Below, in pieces: positions 7,670 through 13,732 of a stretch of 13,732 nucleotides of DNA; position 1 is the first letter of the stretch; every line of letters starts with the position of its first letter. The notes beneath the pieces were generated by a model, which did not search any database, had not been told where the DNA came from, and was given only the letters and a program-made list of their open reading frames with translations. Origin of the DNA: JANSWO01 sp964351875 (GTDB lineage: Bacteria; Pseudomonadota; Gammaproteobacteria; Pseudomonadales; Azotimanducaceae); contig CAYGQC010000108.1 in NCBI GenBank assembly GCA_964351875.1, positions 1 to 13,732 of the forward strand, given 5' to 3'. Position numbers and translations under genes: made by a program.

Positions 7670-7688
7670 GAGAACCCCTGGATGAGAG

Positions 7689-9020
7689 TCAGCCCCGGGT
7701 TAAATCAGGCTGATTTTTCGCCAGATCCTCACGCAGCGTTCGCGCAGCCAGGATGAAGTGCGTGCCCGCCCAGAAGTAGGCGAATGTCGCGATCAGAATC
7801 GCGTAGCGCAGCGAGTCATCACCAAAGGTTCCTGATAGCGCATCACTTAAAACACCCACAAGGAACGGCCCAAGCCCGAGTCCAATGATGTTCAACACGA
7901 ACAAAAGAACCGCGGACGCGAGTGCGCGCATCCGCATCGGCGCGACGTTCTGAACGGTACCGAAAGCAGGACCAAGCCATAGGGAGTTGAGCAGGCTTGG
8001 TACGATGAGCACCGCGATCGCCCAATACGGTTGGTCAAGCAGCATGGCGACAACGTAGAACGGGAACGCCGCGAGAACACCCGCCGCTGGCATCCACGCG
8101 TAATAGCGCTTGTCTCTAGTCGACAGCTTATCCGCCAGGTTGCCACCGAGGAAAGTTCCGACCGCGCTGGCAACGCCCAACACGAGACCAAAGTAGGTAG
8201 CTGTCTCAGCGATACCCATCTCGTGGGTACGAATAAAATAGGCAGGCATCCACTGACCGAGGCCGTAGCCCACAAAAGACGTCAACGCACCGCCCATAGC
8301 AATGTGCATGATCGTCCGATTGCGCAGCAAAATGCCGAGGGTGGCAAAGAGCGGCGGCTGTTCTTCCTGAGTCTTGCTTCCCGCATCGGACATGCCGCGG
8401 ATCGGCTCGCGAATCGTCAGCTTGAACACAATCGCCAGCAGGATACCCGGCAAACCAACCAGGTAGAACGCCGTACGCCAACCATAGAATTCAGCGATCC
8501 AGCCACCGGCCAGCAGACCGAGGATACTGCCGATCGGGATACCCAACGCATAGATCGACAGTGCTGATGCCCGCTGTTCCGGCGGGTAGTAATCCGCAAT
8601 CAGAGAGTGCGCCGGCGGCGAGCATCCAGCCTCCCCAACCCCCACACCAATACGGGCAAGCAGCATCTGGGTAAAGTTCTGCGCGGCGCCACACATGGCG
8701 GTCATGCCGCTCCAAATGACCAGCGCTACAGCAATGATCGATGTACGGTTCGCGCGGTCCGCGAGTCGTGCAATCGGCACACCCAGGATCGTATAGAAAA
8801 GGGCAAATGCGAGGCCCGTCATCAAGCCGATCTGTGTATCGCTGAGCCCCAGATCCATCTTGATCGGCTCCGCCAGAATGGTAACGATCTGTCGGTCGAG
8901 AAAATTGAATACATACACGATCACCAGCATCGACAGGACGTAGCTGCGATAGCGAGGCGAGAGCATCTTCTCGTCAGGCTGGCCTGGTACGGCGTTTCCT
9001 GACGGAGTTTGTGATGACAT
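7689..9020 (-). CDS. Spinster-like MFS transporter
   Basis: This 443-residue, 12-segment major facilitator resembles the spinster-like group, which in Proteobacteria often sits beside genes for breakdown of aromatic, steroid or other hydrophobic compounds. Motifs are NFLDRQIVTILAEPIK (39-54), the motif-A variant GVPIARLADRANRTSII (80-96) and RIGVGVGEAGCSPPAHSL (123-140) followed by ADYYPPEQRASALS. I place the start at ATG 9020, where GGGGA lies 5 bases upstream. An in-frame GTG at 9053 would add 11 residues but has no ribosome binding site. The gene lies 121 bp downstream of the acyl-CoA dehydrogenase gene on the same strand, with a hairpin and a dyad between them, suggesting separate control. 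Likely role: uptake or export of the substrate or a product of the neighbouring catabolic enzymes; direction and substrate are unknown. Confidence 0.9.
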   Translation of the reverse strand: MSSQTPSGNAVPGQPDEKMLSPRYRSYVLSMLVIVYVFNFLDRQIVTILAEPIKMDLGLSDTQIGLMTGLAFALFYTILGVPIARLADRANRTSIIAVALVIWSGMTAMCGAAQNFTQMLLARIGVGVGEAGCSPPAHSLIADYYPPEQRASALSIYALGIPIGSILGLLAGGWIAEFYGWRTAFYLVGLPGILLAIVFKLTIREPIRGMSDAGSKTQEEQPPLFATLGILLRNRTIMHIAMGGALTSFVGYGLGQWMPAYFIRTHEMGIAETATYFGLVLGVASAVGTFLGGNLADKLSTRDKRYYAWMPAAGVLAAFPFYVVAMLLDQPYWAIAVLIVPSLLNSLWLGPAFGTVQNVAPMRMRALASAVLLFVLNIIGLGLGPFLVGVLSDALSGTFGDDSLRYAILIATFAYFWAGTHFILAARTLREDLAKNQPDLTRG

Positions 9021-9038
9021 CGGCTTCCCCGGAGCTGA

Positions 9039-9061
9039 ATGACAGTCCCGCACTATGTCAT
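9039..9061. promoter_or_regulatory. Dyad upstream of the spinster-like MFS gene
   Basis: ATGACA (9039-9044) and TGTCAT (9056-9061) form a perfect 6-bp inverted repeat with an 11-base spacer. The dyad ends 18 bases before the chosen ATG, inside what should be the promoter or leader. It could be an operator, but no regulator gene lies next to it and short dyads can arise by chance. Confidence 0.35.
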
Positions 9062-9101
9062 CGTGAACAAAGCGCTTAACTGCGAATGAACCGATCTTAG
9101 C

Positions 9102-9121
9102 TCAGCCGATTGCTCGGCTGA
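9102..9121 (-). terminator. Hairpin after the acyl-CoA dehydrogenase gene
   Basis: TCAGCCGA (9102-9109) and TCGGCTGA (9114-9121) form a perfect 8-bp stem. Read on the minus strand the loop is GCAA, a stable GNRA tetraloop. It lies about 20 bases past the stop of the acyl-CoA dehydrogenase gene. No T-run follows, so it may be an mRNA 3'-end stabiliser or weak terminator rather than a classical intrinsic terminator. Confidence 0.45.
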
Positions 9122-9141
9122 AACTGTCGGTCGTTAGTGAG

Positions 9142-10296
9142 CTAGCGCTCGCCGGCAAGCAATCGCTTGCCGATGTTAAGTAGGTGAATCTGGCTGGTGC
9201 CTTCGTAGATTCGAAACGCCCGTACGTCCCTGAAGAATCGCTCGATACCGCGAAACTTGGTGTAACCACGGCCGCCAAAGATCTGTACGACTCGATCCGC
9301 GACGCGAAAGCACATCTCGGTTGAGTAGTATTTGCACATCGACACATCGAGGGTGACGTCCTCACCGCGATCTCGCTTGCGAGCGGTTTCGAGTATCAGT
9401 GCCCTCGCCGCCTCAATCTCGACTTTGCTCTCTGCGAGCATCGCCTGCACGAGCTGGTAATCACCTATCGGCTGGCCGAATTGCTGACGCTCATTAGCAT
9501 AGGCAATCGCCTCATCCAGCATTCGAATAGCCGGGCCAGTCGATAGCGCTGACAAGTTGATTCGCTGCTTGTTCAACGCCTTCATCACCGTCGAGAATCC
9601 GACGCCCTCTTTACCACCGATGAGCGCATCAGCTGGCACGCGACAGTCGTTCAGGAACACCTCGCCGATCGGCGCACCCTCCTGGCCCATCTTGGGTGTG
9701 GAGCCACTGGTCGTCAGCCCACTCGTGCCTCGTTCAATGACAAACGCGCTGATACCGCTACCGCCTCTGTCACGGTCATCAGTGCGAGCCAACACGGTGA
9801 ACACATCGGCAATCGGTGCGAGCGTGATGTAGTGCTTATGGCCGTTGAGCACGTAGCCACCATTCGGCGTCTTAACCGCTCGCGTCTGCAACGCCGTTGC
9901 ATCCGACCCGGCGTCGGGCTCAGTGAGCGCAAGACAACCTAGCAACTCGCCCGCCGCGAGCCTCGGCAAGTAACGCTGTTTCTGCTCTGGGGTGCCGTCG
10001 CGAATGATGCATTCAGAACCGATGCCAGCATTCTGGGCGCCAATGACGCGGTAGGCGACCGAGCAGCGAGTGAGCTCGATAAAGGCTAACGCCAGCTCTT
10101 CGCTGGTAAGTCCGCTGCCGCCATATTCCGCGGGGATGCTCCAGCCGAAAGTTCCAAGTTCGCGCATTGCTGCGACAACTTCAGGCGGAACCTCATCCTC
10201 CGCTTCCACTCGATCCTCGTTAGGTATGGCCACGTCAATCACGAATCGGCGAATGGCATCGAGAAGCGCGCTCATTTGTTCAGGGTTCGTGATCAT
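9142..10296 (-). CDS. Acyl-CoA dehydrogenase
   Basis: This 384-residue flavoenzyme introduces a trans-2 double bond into an acyl-CoA using FAD and passes electrons to electron-transfer flavoprotein. The order of domains is standard: an N-terminal helical domain, the middle beta domain with CLALTEPDAGSDA (121-133), and a C-terminal helical domain with ANERQQFGQPIGDYQ (267-281) and IFGGRGYT (339-346). The catalytic base is E365 in FRIYEGTSQIH, the usual position in short- and medium-chain enzymes, so it should be active. The ATG at 10296 is preferred over the TTG one codon upstream. It is the first gene after a 163-bp divergent region shared with the small plus-strand ORF. Chain length or branching of the substrate cannot be judged; neighbours suggest a catabolic intermediate rather than ordinary fatty acids. 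Confidence 0.94.
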   Translation of the reverse strand: MITNPEQMSALLDAIRRFVIDVAIPNEDRVEAEDEVPPEVVAAMRELGTFGWSIPAEYGGSGLTSEELALAFIELTRCSVAYRVIGAQNAGIGSECIIRDGTPEQKQRYLPRLAAGELLGCLALTEPDAGSDATALQTRAVKTPNGGYVLNGHKHYITLAPIADVFTVLARTDDRDRGGSGISAFVIERGTSGLTTSGSTPKMGQEGAPIGEVFLNDCRVPADALIGGKEGVGFSTVMKALNKQRINLSALSTGPAIRMLDEAIAYANERQQFGQPIGDYQLVQAMLAESKVEIEAARALILETARKRDRGEDVTLDVSMCKYYSTEMCFRVADRVVQIFGGRGYTKFRGIERFFRDVRAFRIYEGTSQIHLLNIGKRLLAGER

Positions 10297-10311
10297 CAAT
10301 CGTTCTCAGTG

Positions 10312-10441
10312 GTTGTGAGTTGGCAGGAGAGTTGTGAGGAACTCCGCATTCCGCCCGGCCCAGCTCGCTTGCGCGATGCCATTTCGGAAAGTGCGTATTC
10401 ACGTGACGCTTGGGCCGGGGCAAGATTTTTGGACTCACAAC
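10312..10441. repeat. Three GTTGTGAG motifs in the divergent intergenic region
   Basis: GTTGTGAG occurs at 10312-10319 and again at 10331-10338, 19 bp apart. An inverted copy, ACTCACAAC, lies at 10433-10441 and is the exact complement of GTTGTGAGT at 10312-10320. The copies flank the region between the start of the acyl-CoA dehydrogenase gene and the small plus-strand ORF. Such an arrangement could be binding sites for a regulator acting on both directions; the regulator is not identified. Confidence 0.4.
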
Positions 10442-10459
10442 GAAACAAAGGCAAGGCTT

Positions 10460-10576
10460 ATGTGGCTTGAAAAACCTGAAAAAGCGATCACCGTTGGCGC
10501 GACCGCCATTGTATTTGGCGGCCTACTCATCGCATCGGGCATTTACGCGTTGTCGGTGTTGCTGCCCGTCGGCTGA
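10460..10576 (+). CDS. Small single-span membrane protein, 38 residues, unknown function
   Basis: An ORF starting at ATG 10460 encodes a 38-residue peptide with a charged N-terminus (MWLEKPEKAI) and one long hydrophobic stretch from about residue 10 to 37, containing VFGGLLIASGIYALSVLL. This is the pattern of a single-span inner-membrane microprotein. Purine-rich AAAGG and AAGG lie 9 and 3 bases before the ATG, so ribosome binding is plausible but not strong. The frame is open upstream to a GTG at 10334, but that extension is basic and low in recognisable features, so I favour the short form. It is the only plus-strand gene among the right-hand catabolic genes and diverges from the acyl-CoA dehydrogenase gene. 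I do not recognise a family. It might be a small accessory subunit of a membrane complex, or not a gene at all. Confidence 0.5.
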   Translation: MWLEKPEKAITVGATAIVFGGLLIASGIYALSVLLPVG

Positions 10577-10624
10577 TCACCGGGCTAGACGGCAACGTCC
10601 ACGCAAACCTCATTCTCGTAACCA

Positions 10625-10650
10625 CGCAGGCCGTCGACAGTCGGCCTGCG
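10625..10650. terminator. Strong hairpin between convergent small ORF and crotonase gene
   Basis: CGCAGGCCG (10625-10633) and CGGCCTGCG (10642-10650) form a perfect 9-bp GC-rich stem with an 8-base loop. It lies 48 bases past the small ORF stop and about 26 bases past the crotonase stop, so it could end transcription from both sides. Neither strand has a T-run after it, so it is not a textbook intrinsic terminator. Confidence 0.45.
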
Positions 10651-10676
10651 CGGTTGCGCGTCCGTCATAGAGCGCG

Positions 10677-11459
10677 CTAGCTACCGCTAAACTTCGCCTC
10701 CCGTCGCTCAAGAAACGCAGCAACACCCTCAGCGTGATCGTCCGATGCGAAACACTCGGCCATCGCCTGCGTGTGCCTCGGCATATGCTCCCCCACCTCC
10801 GCACCCAAGCCTTCATACACGAGCGACTTGATTCGCTTCAGCGAGAACGGAGAGTTGGTGGCAATGCGACTGGCAAGCGCACCCGCCACGGATGCAAGCT
10901 CTTCCGACGAGACGACCTGATCAACGTAACCCAACGTCAAGGCGTCTTCGGCTGACAGCGGATCACCCGTGTACAGCAGCTTCATCGCATTCTGCACACC
11001 GATAAGCCGAGGCAACAGCCAACTACCGGCACCGGTATCCGGCACCAGACCACGATGTGCAAAGTTCCAGGCGAAGCGAGCATTGGGTGTGCAGATTCGA
11101 ATGTCACACTGGGATGTGAACTCAGCACCCATGCCGTATGCCGGGCCATCGATCGCGCAAATCACCGGCAGCGGGCACTCGACGATCGGCCACCACTTAC
11201 CCCGCTCCTCAGCGCTACCGCGCAGGCCCCGCTTCTTGCCGGGAATCGTCGACAAATCGGATAGATCGGTGCCAGCGCAGAACGCGCCGGATACACCAGT
11301 AATCACGAGGACCTTTGCATCCGGATGGTGACCCGCCTCCGCCACCATCTCGATGAAGTCGCCCAGCATCGCAAACGTCATGGCGTTGCGTTTCTCAGGC
11401 CGGTTGATCGTTAGCGTGGCGACTGACTCGTCAACGGTCAGTTTTAAATAGTCAGACAT
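10677..11459 (-). CDS. Enoyl-CoA hydratase/isomerase (crotonase) family protein
   Basis: This 260-residue protein has the crotonase fold that stabilises CoA-ester enolates. The oxyanion-hole segments are GAFCAGTDLSDL (58-69) and AIDGPAYGMGAEF (102-114). E113 aligns with the first catalytic glutamate (E144 of rat enoyl-CoA hydratase). The second glutamate (E164) is replaced by F133. At the position of rat G172 there is D141, within GLVPDTGAGSW, where PaaG-type isomerases and 4-chlorobenzoyl-CoA dehalogenase carry their catalytic aspartate. It is therefore more likely an isomerase or unusual hydratase/lyase than a plain hydratase. The start is the ATG at 11459, with GGAG 7 bases upstream; a longer frame to 11552 has an unlikely N-terminus. 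It follows the phosphotransferase gene on the same strand, 89 bp apart, and is probably co-transcribed with it. Confidence 0.93.
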   Translation of the reverse strand: MSDYLKLTVDESVATLTINRPEKRNAMTFAMLGDFIEMVAEAGHHPDAKVLVITGVSGAFCAGTDLSDLSTIPGKKRGLRGSAEERGKWWPIVECPLPVICAIDGPAYGMGAEFTSQCDIRICTPNARFAWNFAHRGLVPDTGAGSWLLPRLIGVQNAMKLLYTGDPLSAEDALTLGYVDQVVSSEELASVAGALASRIATNSPFSLKRIKSLVYEGLGAEVGEHMPRHTQAMAECFASDDHAEGVAAFLERREAKFSGS

Positions 11460-11548
11460 GTGTCGTCTCCAGTGATTAGTCCCGCACCCTTTTTTTTGCT
11501 GTCGCGCTGTCGGGTGATTCGTATCGGTGTGCTCTGAGGCTGCGAGTC

Positions 11549-12637
11549 TCAAGGCATCAGGCTGAACAGATCCAGGTCCAGACTCGCCGCACTTTGACGG
11601 GCGACCATCTGCGCCATCCAGGCAAAGCCGTGCTCGTTAGTCGTATCAAGAGTTCCAGCGACGACGCCCACGTAGACCCAGTTGTACAGAAGCGCCATCT
11701 GGTAGTCCTGCCACGCGCGCGCGCCGTCGTAGTCAGCCACGCCCGCAGCCGCCAAACGGTCCGCATAGCGCTCGATGAGCGCCCTCTCATTCGAGCGACG
11801 AACCTCAATCTGAGTGCTCTGACCCATGATCAGCGCGACATCGACCATCGCCTTGCCGAGCAGAGGGCCTTGCCAATCGATGATCATCACCGGTTCATGC
11901 TCCGAGGCCACGCCAAACAGGACGTTCTCCATTCTGAAGTCGCCGTGCAGCAACGTGATCGGCGCGTCATCCATTCGCCGTTGCATCTCTGGCAAGGCAG
12001 CGATGATTTCCTGGCCGCGCGCCGCTATTGCCAGGTCGATGTAGTCAGCAAACACCGACACCATGTTGGACCAACCGATGCGCAGCAGCGCATCCATATT
12101 CTCTGCGTGATAGCTGTTTGCGATGTGCGGCACCCAGTCGAGGTCGCTCACGTTGTTCCAGAACGTTGCGTGCAGCTTAGCGAGTTCGTCGATCATCGCT
12201 TCCGTTTCTGCGAGCGTTGCACCGACAACCTGATCACCCACCCGATAGTCGATGAGGTCCTGCATCAGAATGATGAAGTTCTCACCCTCCAGTTGGCTGA
12301 TATGTGCCGTCGGCGAGCGTGCGCTGGTGAGCGGGTCGAGTTCGGCAAAATAGCGTGTTTCACGCTCGTACAGGTTGTACGACATCGCCACTTGCCGGTT
12401 CGTTGGATTACGCGAGGGAAACTTGGCCATGAGCGTTGTTGGCAATCCTGCCGCGTCGCCGCTGTAGGACAGCCGAAGCCGAGCTAGCTCCGACATCATG
12501 CCAACGCCTTCGCCCACCTGCTCCTGGATCGCGGAGGTGATCGCAACGGTGGCAGGCAGGAACCCACTTCGCTGCAACTCCCTCGTCAACCATGCAGGCG
12601 TTAGTCCCGCGGGCATTTCCGGCAATGTTTGAGGCAT
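11549..12637 (-). CDS. Phosphotransferase of the APH/ecdysteroid-kinase-like family
   Basis: This 362-residue protein has the protein-kinase-like fold of small-molecule phosphotransferases. The catalytic loop HGDFRMENVLF gives H231, D233 and N238, and the metal-binding IIDWQ supplies D254. K72 in LMAKFPS and the glutamates of ERETRYF (91-97) suit ATP binding. The overall look is of the ecdysteroid-kinase-like/CHK branch and not of drug-modifying enzymes, so antibiotic resistance is unlikely. Related kinases work in hydroxy-acid catabolism (LvaA of levulinate breakdown, the kinase part of ACAD10/11), phosphorylating a hydroxyl before an acyl-CoA dehydrogenase-like step. The ATG at 12637 has AGGA 6 bases upstream and is preferred to the TTG at 12655. 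It lies between the Rieske oxygenase gene (85 bp upstream) and the crotonase gene, all in one direction. The substrate is unknown. Confidence 0.88.
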   Translation of the reverse strand: MPQTLPEMPAGLTPAWLTRELQRSGFLPATVAITSAIQEQVGEGVGMMSELARLRLSYSGDAAGLPTTLMAKFPSRNPTNRQVAMSYNLYERETRYFAELDPLTSARSPTAHISQLEGENFIILMQDLIDYRVGDQVVGATLAETEAMIDELAKLHATFWNNVSDLDWVPHIANSYHAENMDALLRIGWSNMVSVFADYIDLAIAARGQEIIAALPEMQRRMDDAPITLLHGDFRMENVLFGVASEHEPVMIIDWQGPLLGKAMVDVALIMGQSTQIEVRRSNERALIERYADRLAAAGVADYDGARAWQDYQMALLYNWVYVGVVAGTLDTTNEHGFAWMAQMVARQSAASLDLDLFSLMP

Positions 12638-12722
12638 GGGCTTTCCTAATGACAAATCTCAGGGTTGCGGGGTGACAATCGCTCAGCTCGATCAGAACCC
12701 CATATCTTCCACGGCACCGCCA

Positions 12723-13732
12723 TCAAGACGTCACTTGCGCAATGTACTCATGCAGTCGCTGATTGCCCGGCTCATTTCGTCCGAACACTATCGGTGAGCT
12801 ATCCATCGCGGACAGCGCCTCTTCGATGCCGAAGATCGTAGCGCAGTCCTCATCACGCACTACTTCCTCGTAAGCGACGCGCTTAGCTTCGGCCTCCTCT
12901 AGCAAGCCGCCTTCCACCGGCGTGCGAAAGTACTGATATTGCACCGTCGTTGACTCAGCGACACTCGGCCCCGGGAACAGCCGGCTCAACATCAGCGTAT
13001 CGCCGTGGCCTCCCGAGATCGATACGTTCGGAAACACAAAGTGGACGAGCGACATGCACGCCGCAAGGTCCCAGCGCTCCGGTGGCAGCTTTTCGATCTC
13101 GTGCGTTCGCTTGTTGGCAAAACCGATGCGCACGTGCGGACCGAACAGATCATAGGTATTGCGATTCGTGATCGCTTTGGCACCGATCGAGTTTTTGTGC
13201 AGATAACCAATGTGATAACCGTCGAGGTAGCCATCGGCTGCGAGCTTCCAGTTAGGGCTCGCAAGCGTCGTGGTCTTGCGGTAGGCAAATAGCTCGTTGA
13301 GCCGAAGCGCCTCGAGGGAAGCAGCCATGTCGCCCAGCCACTCATCGAGATCAAAAGTGGCTTGCGGATCCAGGCTCGTGAAAACGGCGCCTGACCGTTC
13401 GATCGTCGGTAGCGGAACAAGCCCATCGATCGAGATCTCACCGAATACTTGCTTGTCTGCCAGCCCAATCAATTTCCCGCGGGAATCGTAAGTCCAGGAG
13501 TGGTACGGGCACACGAAGCGAGATGCATTGCCGCATGGCTCGCCTGTCAGCCGCGCACCGCGATGCCGGCAGATGTTGAGGAAGCTCCGCACCTGGCCGT
13601 CATCGCCGCGGACGATCAGTAGCGGCCGCCCGGCCATCACATAGCTCATGAAGTCACCAGCATCAGGCAGGTCGCAGCTGAGCGCAGACAGGAGCGGCAT
13701 CTTTAGAAATATGCGTTCCATCTCGCGTTGCC
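12723..13732 (-). CDS. Rieske non-haem iron oxygenase alpha subunit, N-terminus cut by window edge
   Basis: This is the catalytic subunit of a ring-hydroxylating or related Rieske oxygenase, which uses O2 and electrons from a reductase or ferredoxin to hydroxylate its substrate. Counting from the Met at 13721, the [2Fe-2S] motif is C51-x-H53, 17 residues, C71-x-x-H74 (ICRHRGARL and CPYH). The catalytic domain has DGYLDGYHIGYLH, with D167 bridging the centres and H170 and H175 binding iron; the third ligand is probably an aspartate in VRDEDCATIFG near the C-terminus. The frame stays open past 13721 to the edge, and the ERIF segment there normally lies some tens of residues into these proteins, so the true start is likely outside the window. 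No beta subunit, ferredoxin or reductase is seen downstream. It may be a homomultimeric enzyme that borrows electrons from elsewhere. Confidence 0.93.
   Translation of the reverse strand, partial: QREMERIFLKMPLLSALSCDLPDAGDFMSYVMAGRPLLIVRGDDGQVRSFLNICRHRGARLTGEPCGNASRFVCPYHSWTYDSRGKLIGLADKQVFGEISIDGLVPLPTIERSGAVFTSLDPQATFDLDEWLGDMAASLEALRLNELFAYRKTTTLASPNWKLAADGYLDGYHIGYLHKNSIGAKAITNRNTYDLFGPHVRIGFANKRTHEIEKLPPERWDLAACMSLVHFVFPNVSISGGHGDTLMLSRLFPGPSVAESTTVQYQYFRTPVEGGLLEEAEAKRVAYEEVVRDEDCATIFGIEEALSAMDSSPIVFGRNEPGNQRLHEYIAQVTS

Noticed and set aside
8031..8567. Plus-strand open frame of 178 codons
   Set aside because: It is antisense to the spinster-like transporter and gives a polar, repeat-poor, Arg/Gln-rich translation without family features.
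9021..9053. GTG at 9053 as start of the spinster-like gene
   Set aside because: No ribosome binding site precedes it, while the ATG at 9020 has GGGGA at proper spacing. The extra 11 residues look like leader sequence and include part of the dyad.
11490..11497. Run of eight T bases as an intrinsic terminator
   Set aside because: It is on the plus strand, where no gene ends nearby. On the minus strand it is an A-run in the crotonase leader, without a preceding stem.
11594..12487. Long plus-strand open frame of 297 codons
   Set aside because: It lies fully antisense to the phosphotransferase gene, which has clear kinase motifs. Its translation is rich in His, Arg and Val without any recognisable domain, typical of a shadow frame in GC-rich coding DNA.
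11549..12637. Aminoglycoside resistance gene
   Set aside because: The kinase motifs are shared by many small-molecule kinases. Context with oxygenase and acyl-CoA enzymes and the ecdysteroid-kinase-like appearance argue against drug resistance.

Overview
The window reads as chromosomal DNA of a GC-rich bacterium, most likely a Pseudomonadota and probably a gammaproteobacterium. This rests on family resemblance (ModABC, MlrC-like protein, spinster-type MFS, acyl-CoA dehydrogenase, crotonase and Rieske oxygenase of proteobacterial style), not on a marker gene, so species-level placement is not possible. Genes are tightly packed. No RNA gene, insertion sequence, phage gene or CRISPR array is visible, and no stretch over 300 bases lacks a gene. 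Two genes run off the edges: a carotenoid-oxygenase-family gene on the left (C-terminus missing) and a Rieske oxygenase alpha subunit on the right (N-terminus missing).

Left block (1-3516, all minus strand): an MlrC/M81-family metallopeptidase-like gene, then a TetR-family regulator gene followed after 56 bp by the carotenoid/stilbene cleavage dioxygenase gene. A 32-bp imperfect palindrome lies immediately before the tetR start codon and overlaps a plausible promoter. It looks like the autoregulatory operator of the tetR-dioxygenase unit.

Middle block (3648-6279, plus strand): a compact molybdate ABC transporter operon, modA-modB-modC, with 4-base start/stop overlaps. It diverges from the MlrC-like gene and converges on an AmpG-like MFS permease gene (6296-7591).

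Right block (7689-13732, mostly minus strand): a probable catabolic region. Reading along the minus strand there is a Rieske non-haem iron oxygenase alpha subunit, an APH/ecdysteroid-kinase-like phosphotransferase and a crotonase with an unusual active site. After these comes a tiny plus-strand ORF for a 38-residue membrane protein, then an acyl-CoA dehydrogenase and a spinster-like MFS permease. The combination of ring or alkyl hydroxylation, small-molecule phosphorylation, acyl-CoA desaturation, isomerisation or hydration and uptake suggests breakdown of a hydrophobic, possibly cyclic or terpenoid compound. The substrate cannot be named from the sequence. Intergenic sites of interest are a dyad before the spinster-like gene, three copies of an 8-base motif around the acyl-CoA dehydrogenase/small-ORF divergent region, and three hairpins that may act as terminators.
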